NCBI GenBank assembly: GCA_937930605.1
Contig: CALHBZ010000044.1
Coordinates: 1 to 10,176 of the forward strand
DNA: 10,176 nt
Direction of reading: 5' to 3'
From: Streptococcus oralis
GTDB lineage: Bacteria > Bacillota > Bacilli > Lactobacillales > Streptococcaceae
This document shows, in pieces, positions 1 through 7,575 of this stretch. Below the pieces are notes generated by a model. It was not told the DNA's origin, did not search any database, and saw only the letters and a list, made by a program, of their open reading frames with translations. A program made the translations under genes and the position numbers. How positions within the stretch are numbered: the stretch's first letter is position 1; every line of letters starts with the position of its first letter.

Positions 1-19
1 CTTTATCAAGTAGTAATGA

Positions 20-205
20 TTACAAACTTGCTTTCTTCATTCCTGGGATTTGCCCTTTATAGGCAAGCTCACGTAAACAAATACGGCAAAGTTTGAATTT
101 ACGATAAACTGAATGTGGTCGACCACAACGTTCACAACGAGTATATTCTTGAGTTGAATATTTTTTTGGACGTTTGTTCTTTGCGATCATTGATTTTTTA
201 GCCAA
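20..205 (-). CDS. rpsN: 30S ribosomal protein S14, zinc-binding type
   Basis: 61 aa, the short zinc-ribbon form (type Z), with four ligands: Cys 24, Cys 27, Cys 40 and Cys 43. S14 sits in the 30S head and needs zinc; many Firmicutes also keep a zinc-free paralogue elsewhere. The start is TTG at 205, with AGGAGG 7 nt upstream; no ATG can supply the conserved [12 protein letters not shown] beginning. The protein ends GMKKASL, where streptococcal and staphylococcal relatives I know end in W. A gap of 19 nt reaches the window edge; rpsH is expected next. It is complete. Confidence 0.96.
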   Translation of the reverse strand: MAKKSMIAKNKRPKKYSTQEYTRCERCGRPHSVYRKFKLCRICLRELAYKGQIPGMKKASL

Positions 206-232
206 ACTACTCGCCTCCTGTGAGTTTTATTT

Positions 233-772
233 TTATTTTTGGAAAGGCATTCCAAGTTGAGTTAATAATTCTTTTGCTTCTTCGTCTGTATTAGCTGTTG
301 TTACGATAACAATATCCATACCACGAACTTTGTCTACGCGATCGTAGTCAATTTCTGGGAAGATTAATTGTTCTTTAACACCTAATGTGTAGTTACCGCG
401 TCCATCAAAAGATTTTTTAGAAATCCCACGGAAGTCACGTACACGAGGTAATGAAACTGTTACTAACTTGTCTAAGAAGTCATACATACGTTCACCACGT
501 AGAGTAACTTTAGTTCCGATTGGCATACCTTCACGTAAACGGAAACCAGCGATTGATTTCTTCGCAGTTGTTACAACTGGTTTTTGACCAGAGATTAATG
601 TTAACTCTTCAACTGCTTTTTCTAAGTTTTTAGCGTTAGATGTTGCATCACCAACACCCATATTAATAACGATTTTTTCTACTTTTGGTACTTCCATAAC
701 TGATTTGTAGTTAAATTTTTCAATTAATGAAGGTACTACTTCGTTTTTGTATTTTGCATTTAAGCGATTCAT
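233..772 (-). CDS. rplE: 50S ribosomal protein L5
   Basis: 179 aa. L5 binds 5S rRNA in the central protuberance and contacts S13 across a bridge. [45 protein letters not shown] and [20 protein letters not shown] are diagnostic. The start is ATG at 772 with AGGAGG about 10 nt upstream. The first ten Leu codons are nine TTA and one CTA, a striking contrast to rplV (no TTA in seven). The C-terminus [12 protein letters not shown] is like Enterococcus; the pneumococcal form I remember ends ALLTGLGMPFAK. Confidence 0.97.
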   Translation of the reverse strand: MNRLNAKYKNEVVPSLIEKFNYKSVMEVPKVEKIVINMGVGDATSNAKNLEKAVEELTLISGQKPVVTTAKKSIAGFRLREGMPIGTKVTLRGERMYDFLDKLVTVSLPRVRDFRGISKKSFDGRGNYTLGVKEQLIFPEIDYDRVDKVRGMDIVIVTTANTDEEAKELLTQLGMPFQK

Positions 773-804
773 GCAGGATGGTCCTCCTTCCTCAAATTAC
801 TGAA

Positions 805-1107
805 TTATGCTTTATTACGACCTTTAGGTACACGTACCTTTTCACCGTTTTCTACTTTAAAGCCTGTACGAGTTGCTTTACCTGTAGTTGGGTCTACGAA
901 CATTACGTTTGAAACATGAATTGGAGCTTCCACTTCAACGATTCCCCCTGTTTGGTTCGCTTGAGATGGTTTTTGATGTTTCTTAACAATGTTAACACCT
1001 TCAACGATTACACGGTCTTTCTTAGGAAAACTTTTTAAGATTTTTCCTTCTTTACCTTTGTCTTTACCTGAGATTACTTTTACGATATCACCAGTTTTAA
1101 CGTGCAT
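805..1107 (-). CDS. rplX: 50S ribosomal protein L24
   Basis: 100 aa. L24 initiates 50S assembly by binding the 5' part of 23S rRNA. The N-terminal KOW motif ([21 protein letters not shown], about residues 3-23) and [15 protein letters not shown] are clear, followed by [16 protein letters not shown]. The ATG at 1107 follows GGAGGTGT. It is 1 residue shorter than the pneumococcal protein I know and strongly different in the second half ([13 protein letters not shown] against a DKNGVAGRVGYK-like segment), the clearest single-protein evidence that this part is not from a mitis-group Streptococcus. The gap to rplN is 30 nt. Confidence 0.96.
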   Translation of the reverse strand: MHVKTGDIVKVISGKDKGKEGKILKSFPKKDRVIVEGVNIVKKHQKPSQANQTGGIVEVEAPIHVSNVMFVDPTTGKATRTGFKVENGEKVRVPKGRNKA

Positions 1108-1137
1108 GTGTTACACCTCCTTCGATTTTGATGAGAA

Positions 1138-1521
<384 letters not shown>

Positions 1522-1543
1522 TCAAATGTATACACAATTGAAA

Positions 1544-1810
1544 TTAAATAATTACTGCTTCTTCAACAATTTCAACTAAGCGGAAACGTTTTGTTTTTGA
1601 CAATGGACGAGTTTCCATAATCTTAACAATGTCCCCAACTTTTGCTGAGTTATTTTCATCATGAGCTACAAATTTTTTCGTATATTTAACACGTTTACCG
1701 TAAGTTGAGTGACGTTTGTAAGTTTCGATTGCAACTACTAACGTTTTGTCCATCTTATCTGAAACAACGCGTCCTTGATATACTTTACGTTGGTTACGTT
1801 CTACAGTCAT
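1544..1810 (-). CDS. rpsQ: 30S ribosomal protein S17
   Basis: 88 aa with the chosen start. S17 is an OB-fold protein that binds 16S rRNA early in assembly. [37 protein letters not shown] and [19 protein letters not shown] are diagnostic, and it ends VEEAVII. The binding site AGGAGG favours the ATG at 1810 over the one at 1816. RKVYQGRVV is the enterococcal/bacillary form; the pneumococcal S17 I recall reads RKVLVGRVV and is 86 aa. Fully intact. A 37-nt gap leads to rplN. Confidence 0.97.
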   Translation of the reverse strand: MTVERNQRKVYQGRVVSDKMDKTLVVAIETYKRHSTYGKRVKYTKKFVAHDENNSAKVGDIVKIMETRPLSKTKRFRLVEIVEEAVII

Positions 1811-1818
1811 GTTCATTG

Positions 1819-1824
1819 CCTCCT
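1819..1824 (-). promoter_or_regulatory. Ribosome binding site deciding the rpsQ start
   Basis: AGGAGG lies 2 nt before a first ATG (1816) and 8 nt before a second in-frame ATG (1810). Only the second has workable spacing, so S17 should start [10 protein letters not shown] rather than MNMTVERNQ. Confidence 0.7.
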
Positions 1825-1834
1825 TTGCTGATGA

Positions 1835-2041
1835 TTATTTTTGCAATTCTTCTTGACGCAATGCAGTCTTGATACGCGCAATTTGTTTACGTACTTCACG
1901 AATGCGTGCTGTACCTTCTAATTGCCCAGTAGCAAGTTGGAATCGTAAGTTGAATAGTTCTTGTTTTAATTCATTTTCTTTTTCAACAAGTTCAGCAGTG
2001 GATAACCCTTTAAGTTCTTTCTTAAGTTCATTAACCTTCAT
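1835..2041 (-). CDS. rpmC: 50S ribosomal protein L29
   Basis: 68 aa, two antiparallel helices near the tunnel exit next to L23, forming part of the docking platform for trigger factor and [24 protein letters not shown] and [13 protein letters not shown] are the family signature. I chose ATG 2041 ([10 protein letters not shown]); an earlier in-frame start at 2056 would add MVVNR, which is not family-like. The start overlaps the end of rplP by 11 nt with only a weak GGTGG upstream, so coupling is likely. Several residues differ from pneumococcal L29 ([21 protein letters not shown] as I recall), and 4 of 11 Leu codons are TTA. Confidence 0.95.
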   Translation of the reverse strand: MKVNELKKELKGLSTAELVEKENELKQELFNLRFQLATGQLEGTARIREVRKQIARIKTALRQEELQK

Positions 2042-2465
2042 TCGATTCACCACCATTTTCTTCGCGTTTCACAAATTTTGTTTTAACTGGCAATTTGTGT
2101 GATGCCAAACGTAAAGCTTCGCGTGCTACTTCTTCTGATACGCCAGCGATTTCGAACATCACTTTACCGCGTTTAACTGGTGCTACCCAACCTTCAGGTG
2201 CCCCTTTACCAGAACCCATACGAACCCCGATAGCTTTAGCTGTGTATGATTTGTGAGGGAAAATTTTGATCCATACTTTCCCACCACGTTTCATGTAACG
2301 TGTCATAGCGATACGTGCTGCTTCGATTTGACGGTTTGTAATCCAGTGAGATTCTGTTGCTTGTAAACCGTATGTACCGAATACTACTTCTTTACCACCT
2401 TTAGCTTCACCGCGCATTTTTCCACGGAATTCACGACGGTGTTTTACACGTTTTGGTACTAACAT
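2031..2465 (-). CDS. rplP: 50S ribosomal protein L16
   Basis: 144 aa. L16 binds near the A-site tRNA and 5S rRNA and is needed for late 50S assembly. [20 protein letters not shown] and [20 protein letters not shown] identify it, and [20 protein letters not shown] is the conserved core. The C-terminus ends [12 protein letters not shown], giving a tail longer than the 137-residue streptococcal L16 I know and like that of Enterococcus. AGGAGG sits inside the 3' end of rpsC, 9 nt before the ATG, with only 2 nt between genes. Its stop lies 11 nt inside rpmC, so those two are translationally coupled. Confidence 0.97.
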   Translation of the reverse strand: MLVPKRVKHRREFRGKMRGEAKGGKEVVFGTYGLQATESHWITNRQIEAARIAMTRYMKRGGKVWIKIFPHKSYTAKAIGVRMGSGKGAPEGWVAPVKRGKVMFEIAGVSEEVAREALRLASHKLPVKTKFVKREENGGESNEG

Positions 2466-2467
2466 GT

Positions 2468-3130
2468 TTATTTCCCTCCTTTCTCAGAGTTTTTGTTCTT
2501 TCTTGTTGGTAATACTTCATCACGGTAAATCCAAGTTTTAACACCTAATTTTCCGTATGTTGTATCTGCTTCTTCCCATGCGTAGTCAATGTCCGCACGT
2601 AATGTATGCAATGGAACAGTTCCTTCTGAATAGCTTTCAGAACGAGCGATATCAGCACCGTTCAAGCGGCCAGATACTTGAGTTTTAATTCCTTTAGCTC
2701 CCGCACGCATGGTACGTTGGATTGCTTGTTTTTGAGCGCGACGGAAAGCAACACGTTGTTCTAATTGGCGAGCAATTCCTTCACCAACAAGATGAGCATC
2801 CAAATCTGGAGATTTGATTTCAATGATGTTGATGTGAACTTGTTTGCCAGTCAATTTGTTGAGTTTTGCACGAAGTGCATCAACGTTTGCTCCACCTTTA
2901 CCGATAACCATACCTGGTTTAGCAGTGTGAAGTGAAACGTTAACTTTGTTTACTGCGCGTTCGATTTCGATAGTTGAAACTGCTGCGTCAGCAAGTTCTT
3001 TTTGAACGAATTTACGGATTGCAAGATCTTCATGAAGGTAATCCGCGTATTCTTTTTCAGCATACCATTTGGCATCCCAATCACGGATGATGCCGACACG
3101 CATACCAATTGGATGTACTTTTTGACCCAC
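2468..3130 (-). CDS. rpsC: 30S ribosomal protein S3, apparent mosaic
   Basis: 220 aa. S3 lies at the mRNA entry tunnel and helps unwind mRNA. Domains: N-terminal [13 protein letters not shown]; a type II KH domain with the GKGG loop at residues 77-80; and the C-terminal domain with [14 protein letters not shown]. The start is GTG at 3130, with AGGAGG 7 nt upstream. The halves differ in character. Residues 1-106 look identical to pneumococcal S3 as I remember it. From residue 107 on, substitutions appear ([24 protein letters not shown]) that fit Enterococcus/Carnobacteriaceae-type proteins. The protein is also 3 residues longer than the 217 I recall for pneumococcus. The first TTA leucine codon is at residue 123 (2764-2762). 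The gene is intact and should make a working protein. Confidence 0.97.
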   Translation of the reverse strand: MGQKVHPIGMRVGIIRDWDAKWYAEKEYADYLHEDLAIRKFVQKELADAAVSTIEIERAVNKVNVSLHTAKPGMVIGKGGANVDALRAKLNKLTGKQVHINIIEIKSPDLDAHLVGEGIARQLEQRVAFRRAQKQAIQRTMRAGAKGIKTQVSGRLNGADIARSESYSEGTVPLHTLRADIDYAWEEADTTYGKLGVKTWIYRDEVLPTRKNKNSEKGGK

Positions 3131-3142
3131 GATTTTACCTCC

Positions 3143-3487
3143 TTATTTTTCTGCAACAGCTACAGTGATGTGAGCTGTACGTTTGTTGATTGGTGAAGCT
3201 GAACCTTTCGCACGTGGACGGAAACGTTTCATAGTTGGTCCTTCGTTTGCGAATGCTTCAGATACTACCAAGTTAGCTTTATCCAAACCAAAGTTGTTTT
3301 CAGCGTTAGCTACAGCTGAGTTCAAAACTTTCAAGATGATCTCAGCAGCTTTGTTTGGAGTGAATGTCAAGATTGCAATAGCATCGGCTACGCTTTTACC
3401 ACGGATGTTGTCAAGAACAAGACGTGATTTACGAGGTGAAACACGTACTGTACGAGCCATTGCTTTAGCTGAAGTAATTTCTGCCAT
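3143..3487 (-). CDS. rplV: 50S ribosomal protein L22
   Basis: 114 aa. L22 binds all domains of 23S rRNA and its beta hairpin lines the exit tunnel opposite L4. The opening [20 protein letters not shown] and the hairpin region with [21 protein letters not shown] (about residues 84-104) identify it; the hairpin shows no insertion or deletion of the kind known in macrolide-resistant strains. GGAG overlaps the end of the 11-nt gap after rpsS. All seven Leu codons are CTT or TTG, none TTA, which contrasts with the genes at the left of the window. Confidence 0.98.
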   Translation of the reverse strand: MAEITSAKAMARTVRVSPRKSRLVLDNIRGKSVADAIAILTFTPNKAAEIILKVLNSAVANAENNFGLDKANLVVSEAFANEGPTMKRFRPRAKGSASPINKRTAHITVAVAEK

Positions 3488-3498
3488 TTATGTTCTCC

Positions 3499-3780
3499 TT
3501 ATTTTCTACGTGTTTTCTTGTCGTCTGCAGCGTGACCTTTGTAAGTACGAGTTGGTGCAAATTCACCAAGTTTGTGACCTACCATGTCTTCTTGGATGTA
3601 AACAGGTACGTGTTTACGTCCGTCATAAACTGCGATAGTGTAACCAATGAAACTTGGGAAAATCGTTGAACGACGTGACCAAGTTTTGATAACTTTTTTC
3701 TTTTCGTCGTTAGCTTGAGCTTCAACTTTTTTCATCAAATGCTCATCGACGAAAGGTCCTTTTTTAAGACTGCGTCCCAT
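3499..3780 (-). CDS. rpsS: 30S ribosomal protein S19
   Basis: 93 aa, full length. S19 sits in the 30S head with S13 and S14 and contacts the A-site region and inter-subunit bridges. [18 protein letters not shown] at the start, [19 protein letters not shown] in the middle and [18 protein letters not shown] near the end are diagnostic. AAGGAG lies about 11 nt before the ATG. The gene follows the structured rplB spacer, so its translation might be controlled separately from the first five genes. It is followed by rplV after 11 nt. Confidence 0.98.
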
Positions 3781-3805
3781 TTTTATATTTTCTCCTTTAA
3801 AATAA

Positions 3806-3853
3806 GTACCACAGCGGCCTGCGCCGACTAAGCAGCGCTACCGAGCTGGCGGA
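3806..3853 (-). ncRNA. Possible structured RNA element between rplB and rpsS
   Basis: The 87-nt spacer holds a core (3809-3852) that is far more GC-rich than its surroundings. On the minus strand CCGC-C-AGC (3852-3845) pairs with GCTGTGG (3815-3809) over 7 bp with one bulged C and one G-U. Inside, several GC helices compete, for example 3838-3835 with 3824-3821, or 3835-3832 with 3822-3819, or 3826-3823 with 3818-3815. There is no U-tract, so it is not an intrinsic terminator. It lies 28 nt before the rpsS ATG. It could be an operon-internal regulator, a processing site or an mRNA stabiliser; I do not recognise a named family. Confidence 0.4.
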
Positions 3854-3867
3854 TAGATTGTTTTAGA

Positions 3868-4701
3868 TTATTTCTCGTTGCGACGACGAACGATAAGTTT
3901 GTCAGATTTCGCTTTCTTGTTACGAGTTTTAAGACCAAGAGCAGGTTTGCCCCATGGAGTAGATGGCGCTTTACGACCAACTGGTGCTTTACCTTCACCA
4001 CCACCGTGTGGGTGATCGTTAGGGTTCATTACAGAACCGCGAACTGTTGGACGGATACCTTTCCAACGGCTACGACCTGCTTTACCAAGGTTCACCAAGC
4101 CATGTTGTTCGTTTCCGACAACACCAACTGTAGCACGGCAAGTGCCAAGGATCATACGAACTTCGCCTGATTGAAGACGAACAAGAGTGTACTTGCCTTC
4201 TTGACCCAATACTTGAGCAGAGGCTCCAGCAGCACGAACCAATTCACCACCACGACCTGGTTTCAACTCGATGTTGTGAACCAAAGTACCAACTGGGATG
4301 TTAGCAAGCGGAAGTGCGTTACCGACTTTGATATCTGCTTCAGGACCTGAAACGATACGTTGACCTACTTCAAGACCTTTAGGAGCGATGATGTATGCCT
4401 TCACACCGTCAGTATAGTGTACCAAAGCGATGTTTGCTGAACGGTTTGGATCGTACTCGATAGTTTTAACTACTGCTTCAACAGCGTCTTTGTTACGTTT
4501 GAAGTCAATCAAACGGTAGTGACGTTTGTGGCCGCCACCTTGGTGACGAACAGTGATGCGACCGTTGTTATTACGACCAGCCTTGCTCTTCAAAGAAACA
4601 AGCAAAGATTTTTCTGGAGTGCTAGTAGTGATTTCAGCGAAATCCAAAGAAGTCATATTACGGCGACCGTTTGTTGTTGGTTTATAAACACGAATTCCCA
4701 C
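3868..4701 (-). CDS. rplB: 50S ribosomal protein L2
   Basis: 277 aa, the normal size. L2 is a primary 23S-binding protein needed for subunit joining and peptidyl transferase activity. The OB-fold and SH3-like parts are recognisable: [21 protein letters not shown] near residues 47-67, then the C-terminal [16 protein letters not shown] segment with the conserved histidine implicated in activity. The start is GTG at 4701, with AGGAGG (4714-4709) 7 nt upstream; no ATG would retain the conserved [13 protein letters not shown] beginning. An 87-nt GC-rich spacer separates it from rpsS, unlike the short gaps after most genes here. Confidence 0.98.
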   Translation of the reverse strand: MGIRVYKPTTNGRRNMTSLDFAEITTSTPEKSLLVSLKSKAGRNNNGRITVRHQGGGHKRHYRLIDFKRNKDAVEAVVKTIEYDPNRSANIALVHYTDGVKAYIIAPKGLEVGQRIVSGPEADIKVGNALPLANIPVGTLVHNIELKPGRGGELVRAAGASAQVLGQEGKYTLVRLQSGEVRMILGTCRATVGVVGNEQHGLVNLGKAGRSRWKGIRPTVRGSVMNPNDHPHGGGEGKAPVGRKAPSTPWGKPALGLKTRNKKAKSDKLIVRRRNEK

Positions 4702-4718
4702 GATATTTCCTCCTTAGA

Positions 4719-5018
4719 TTATTCTGCTTCAGCAGCTCCGAACAACTCGATTGCTTTTGAATCTGCTGTCAGAGTGATGATAGCTTTTTTAGTTTTGTTT
4801 GTAAAACCAGTGTAACGTCCAACGCGTTTTGCTTTAGGTTTTACGTTGATAGTATTGACATTAGCAACTTTAACTCCTTCAAAAGCAGCTTCAACAGCTT
4901 GCTTGATCAAAAGTTTGTGAGCGCGAGTGTCTACCTCAAATACGTATTTGCCTGCTTCAAGCTGAGCCATTGAGCTTTCAGTGATGACAGGCTTTTTGAT
5001 AACGTCATACAAATTCAT
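4719..5018 (-). CDS. rplW: 50S ribosomal protein L23
   Basis: 99 aa. L23 sits at the exit of the peptide tunnel and is the docking site for trigger factor and SRP. The N-terminal [14 protein letters not shown] and the [18 protein letters not shown] stretch, which is the rRNA-binding loop, identify the family. The ATG overlaps the rplD stop by one base, with no separate strong binding site, so initiation probably relies on ribosomes finishing rplD. It ends 17 nt before rplB. Leu, Gly and Arg codons resemble those of the neighbouring streptococcal-type genes. Confidence 0.97.
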   Translation of the reverse strand: MNLYDVIKKPVITESSMAQLEAGKYVFEVDTRAHKLLIKQAVEAAFEGVKVANVNTINVKPKAKRVGRYTGFTNKTKKAIITLTADSKAIELFGAAEAE

Positions 5019-5641
5019 TATGCAAGAACCTCCTCAATTTTAGAGATAGCTGCTTGAGTAACAAGAAGTTTGTCGCTGTTTGCGATGTCAAGAACACTTG
5101 CTGTTGTTGCTGTTGCAACTTTAACGTTTGGAAGGTTACGTGCTGAAAGTGCAGCAAATTCATTTCCTTCTTCAAGAATAACAAGTACTTTTGTGTCAAT
5201 GCTCAATGCTGCAAGCACTTTTGCAAACTCAGCAGTTTTTGGAGCTGTAAATGAAAGGCTGTCTACAGCTACGAATTTGTTTTCAGCAACTTTTTCAGAG
5301 TAAACTGATTTCAATGCCAATCTACGAACTTTTTGTGGAAGTTTGTAGGCATATGAACGAGGAGTTGGACCGAAGACGATACCACCACCACGCCATTGTG
5401 GAGAGCGGATAGAACCTTGACGAGCACGTCCAGTTCCTTTTTGACGCCATGGTTTGCGTCCACCACCTGATACTGCAGAGCGGTTTTTAACAGCGTGTGT
5501 TCCTTGACGAAGACTTGCGCGTTGGCTGATGATCACATCAAACACAACTGATTCATTTGGTTCGATACCAAATACTGCATCGTTAAGAACAACTTGGCCA
5601 GCTTCTTTACCAGTTTGGTCAAATAATGTTACGTTTGCCAT
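5018..5641 (-). CDS. rplD: 50S ribosomal protein L4
   Basis: 207 aa. L4 binds 23S rRNA and its long loop lines the nascent-peptide exit tunnel. That loop is seen at residues 59-80: the tunnel-tip stretch [12 protein letters not shown] occupies residues 63-74, the numbering used for pneumococcal macrolide-resistance mutations, and it appears unaltered here. In E. coli L4 also represses its own operon through the leader; it is the natural candidate regulator for the leader at 6684-6812, but that is inference. An AAGGGG site lies about 12 nt before the ATG. The TAA stop shares one base with the rplW start (TAATG), which predicts translational coupling. Confidence 0.98.
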   Translation of the reverse strand: MANVTLFDQTGKEAGQVVLNDAVFGIEPNESVVFDVIISQRASLRQGTHAVKNRSAVSGGGRKPWRQKGTGRARQGSIRSPQWRGGGIVFGPTPRSYAYKLPQKVRRLALKSVYSEKVAENKFVAVDSLSFTAPKTAEFAKVLAALSIDTKVLVILEEGNEFAALSARNLPNVKVATATTASVLDIANSDKLLVTQAAISKIEEVLA

Positions 5642-5665
5642 TGTGACTGATTTCCCCTTTCTTTA

Positions 5666-6292
5666 TTATTTACCAGCTTTAACTGCTGATTTGATAGTGA
5701 TAAGAGATTTCTTAGCACCTGGTACGTTACCTTTGATAAGGATAACGTTCTTTTCTGGAACAACTTGTACAACTTCAAGGTTTTGAATTGTTACACGATC
5801 GCCACCCATACGTCCTGCAAGGTTTTTACCTTTGAATACTCGGTTAGGTGCAACAGGTCCCATAGAACCTGGACGACGGTGGTAACGAGAACCGTGAGCC
5901 ATTGGTCCACGTGATTGTCCGTGGCGTTTGATAACACCTTGGAAACCTTTACCTTTAGAAGTACCAGTTACGTCAACAACGTCTCCAGCTGCGAATGTTT
6001 CAACTGTGATTTCAGCACCAACTTCCAAGCCTTCAACGTTTTTGAATTCACGAATGAAGCGCTTAGGAGCCGTGTTAGCTTTCGCTACATGTCCTTTAGC
6101 AGGTTTGTTGCTCAATACTTCGCGTTTGTCATCGAAACCAACTTGGATAGCGTTGTAACCATCTGTTTCAACAGTTTTAACTTGAAGAACAACGTTTGGA
6201 GTTGCTTCGATAACTGTTACAGGGATCAATTCGCCAGCTTCAGTGAAGATTTGAGTCATTCCCACTTTTTTCCCTAAGATTCCTTTTGTCAT
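5666..6292 (-). CDS. rplC: 50S ribosomal protein L3
   Basis: 208 aa, an early-assembly protein that binds 23S rRNA; its central extension reaches toward the peptidyl-transferase centre. The N-terminus [16 protein letters not shown], the [15 protein letters not shown] segment and the [12 protein letters not shown] loop are family hallmarks. The start ATG is preceded by AAAAGGAA with a rather long spacing of about 11 nt. The gene is complete with no frameshift. It follows rpsJ after 82 nt and is followed by rplD after 24 nt. The protein is streptococcal in character. Confidence 0.98.
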
Positions 6293-6374
6293 GAGAAAAT
6301 AGTTCCTTTTCTATATTTTTTATTCAAAAAGTTTTTAACGAGCGTTTTTCATGCTCAAGGTATCAAGCTTTAGA

Positions 6375-6683
6375 TTAAAGTTTGATTTCTACGTTTACAC
6401 CACTTGGAAGATCCAATTTCATCAAAGCATCAACTGTTTTTTGAGTTGGGTTGATGATATCGATCAAACGTTTGTGTGTACGCATTTCAAATTGTTCGCG
6501 AGAGTCTTTGTATTTGTGAGTCGCACGAATGATTGTGTAGAGGCTACGCTCAGTTGGAAGTGGGATTGGACCCGCAACTTGTGCACCTGTACGAGTAGCT
6601 GATTCTACGATTTTTGCAGCCGCTGTATCAAGCGTACGGTGTTCGTAAGCTTTCAAACGGATACGGATTTTTTTGTTTGCCAT
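6375..6683 (-). CDS. rpsJ: 30S ribosomal protein S10 (transcription factor NusE)
   Basis: First gene of the operon, 102 aa, the usual length. S10 sits in the head of the small subunit and, as NusE, also joins NusB and NusG in antitermination and transcription-translation coupling. The protein begins [19 protein letters not shown] and contains [14 protein letters not shown] and [18 protein letters not shown], all diagnostic, the last part belonging to the long loop that enters the 30S head. It is complete, and the sequence is as I know it for mitis-group streptococci. The start is supported by AGGAG (6694-6690) 6 nt upstream. An 82-nt spacer follows before rplC, long for this operon. Confidence 0.98.
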   Translation of the reverse strand: MANKKIRIRLKAYEHRTLDTAAAKIVESATRTGAQVAGPIPLPTERSLYTIIRATHKYKDSREQFEMRTHKRLIDIINPTQKTVDALMKLDLPSGVNVEIKL

Positions 6684-6812
6684 CTTTTTCTCCTTTTCGT
6701 CTATTTAAAATAATAGGCTAGCTCCACAAGAAAACCGACGCGTGTTGCGTGGCAATGCAACCGAGCGTGTCGCAACCTCTTGCATCAAAGCTAAGGCTGT
6801 AATTTACAGCAC
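6684..6812 (-). promoter_or_regulatory. Structured 5' leader of the S10 operon mRNA
   Basis: About 129 nt separate the predicted transcript start from rpsJ. The RNA begins with a near-immediate hairpin (6796-6810, GCTGT/ACAGC arms within a 15-nt palindrome). A central part can pair in competing ways: 6780-6785 with 6755-6760 (6 bp), 6771-6776 with 6744-6749 (6 bp), or a long hairpin of 6757-6761 with 6744-6748 extended by 6762-6772 with 6736-6741. A small AT hairpin (6701-6705 with 6712-6716) precedes the AGGAG at 6694-6690. Autoregulation of S10 operons through a leader bound by L4 is known in E. coli; whether this leader does so is unknown, and I see no obvious similarity to the E. coli leader. 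Confidence 0.55.
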
Positions 6813-6818
6813 CATAAT

Positions 6819-6847
6819 AGAATAACACAAAGCCCCTGCGATTGCAA
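6819..6847 (-). promoter_or_regulatory. Promoter of the S10-spc operon
   Basis: The -35 box is TTGCAA (6847-6842) and the -10 box is TATTCT (6824-6819), separated by 17 bp. The -10 is preceded by TG plus one base, giving an extended -10. Transcription should start near 6812. Two seven-A tracts on the minus strand (6876-6870 and 6867-6861) sit at roughly -64 to -49 and look like an UP element, fitting a strong, growth-regulated ribosomal promoter. A second TATTAT (6817-6812... on the minus strand just downstream) has no matching -35 and was not chosen. No start site was measured. Confidence 0.75.
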
Positions 6848-6867
6848 GGGATTTGTGAGCTTTTTTT
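6826..6867 (+). terminator. Plus-strand intrinsic terminator overlapping the S10 promoter
   Basis: On the plus strand CACAAA (6826-6831) pairs with TTTGTG (6852-6857). Inside, CCC-TGC (6834-6839) pairs with GCA-A-GGG (6844-6850) around a GATT loop with one bulge. AGC and seven T (6861-6867) follow, then CG and a second seven-T run (6870-6876). This is a good intrinsic terminator for rightward transcripts, yet no plus-strand gene ends here; it would stop antisense RNA from the S10 operon. On the minus strand the same hairpin is followed only by TTATTCTATTAT, so it might act weakly as the end of the nrd cluster. Confidence 0.6.
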
Positions 6868-6884
6868 CGTTTTTTTAGGATGAA

Positions 6885-6948
6885 ACTGTTTTCCTATTTC
6901 ATCTTCCTAAGATTACTGATTTACGTCTATAAAAATCAATCTTTTCTT
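6885..6948. other. Gap between the kinase gene and the S10 promoter
   Basis: AT-rich with no credible gene. It holds a 7-bp inverted repeat GATGAAA (6879-6885) / TTTCATC (6897-6903) with an 11-nt loop, and a weaker TGATTT (6918-6923) / AAATCA (6933-6938). Neither is followed by a U-tract on the minus strand, where A-tracts come next, so I do not call a terminator for the kinase gene. Confidence 0.5.
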
Positions 6949-7575
6949 CTATATAGTATGTGCCATTCTGACCTTGAATTCATCTTCTGATTGATCCACT
7001 AAGATATCTGCTTTTGACTCGGTTTCTTTATAGTAACGCAGATACTGCTCCCGTCTCATCTGATGGCTAGCTAGTATAAAGGAAGCATCGCGATTTCTCA
7101 TAGTCGTATCTCGAGCTAGGCGCCTCTTTAATTCCGTTTCTTCATCCGTGTAGAAACAGATTGTTTTGTCAAAGAGTTCCTTGGGTAGAAAGCCCACAGA
7201 CATCCCTTCGACTATCAGTATTGGTTTTGAACCAGATAAGACTTCGCTTGGCTTCCAAGGTTCATCAATCGTCAAGATATCCATGCCAGCCTTTAAGGCG
7301 AGAATATCCCTCTTCAAGCTTGCCAGTTCATGCGCCACTGGGAGACAAGCTGTCACTTTTTGATCTGGCGCTTGCTTCGGCACTACCAAATGACGTCCTG
7401 ATGTGATATAGGGATCTGTTTCTAGTAGATTGGCTTTTTCAGCATCTAGGACTTGAAACAATTCTTGAGCAAAGGTAGACTTACCTGATGCCCCGTGACC
7501 GTAGATCCCCAGTGTTTTGACTTTTCCAGTTTCAATCTCTGAGACCAGTTGTTCTATTAAGTCTTTTCTCTTCAT
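6949..7575 (-). CDS. P-loop kinase, uridine kinase-like
   Basis: A 208-aa P-loop NTPase of the uridine kinase/phosphoribulokinase type. The Walker A motif is GHGASGKST at residues 26-34. It is followed by LLETDPY, at the place where uridine kinases carry their substrate-binding Asp, and by a hydrophobic strand ending in LIVEG like the Walker B region. An Arg-rich stretch near residues 153-165 (RRLARDTTMRNRD) resembles the lid of uridine kinases (R-R-x-x-R-D-x-x-x-R). The phosphate acceptor cannot be told from sequence; uridine is only the nearest family guess. The start ATG overlaps the nrdG stop by 4 nt. Link to nucleotide metabolism is suggested by its place after nrdDG. No minus-strand terminator with a good U-tract follows, so some readthrough into the S10 operon is possible. 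Confidence 0.85.
   Translation of the reverse strand: MKRKDLIEQLVSEIETGKVKTLGIYGHGASGKSTFAQELFQVLDAEKANLLETDPYITSGRHLVVPKQAPDQKVTACLPVAHELASLKRDILALKAGMDILTIDEPWKPSEVLSGSKPILIVEGMSVGFLPKELFDKTICFYTDEETELKRRLARDTTMRNRDASFILASHQMRREQYLRYYKETESKADILVDQSEDEFKVRMAHTI

Noticed and set aside
3806..3853. tRNA-like D-arm (AGCTCGGTAGCGC on the minus strand) in the rplB-rpsS spacer
   Set aside because: No anticodon or T arm and no acceptor stem of tRNA form; kept only as an unclassified structured spacer.
5018..5641. Macrolide-resistance change in L4 or L22 loops
   Set aside because: The L4 63-74 loop and the L22 hairpin look unaltered by my reading.
6335..6352. Five-codon ORF (MKNAR) between rpsJ and rplC on the minus strand
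   Set aside because: No convincing ribosome binding site and too short to tell from chance; it coincides with the weak GAGC/GCTC hairpin.
6913..6942. Second promoter (TTGATT, 18 bp, TAATCT on the minus strand) for the S10 operon
   Set aside because: Both boxes are weak, the site is about 100 bp further upstream, and the extended -10 promoter at 6819-6847 explains the operon.
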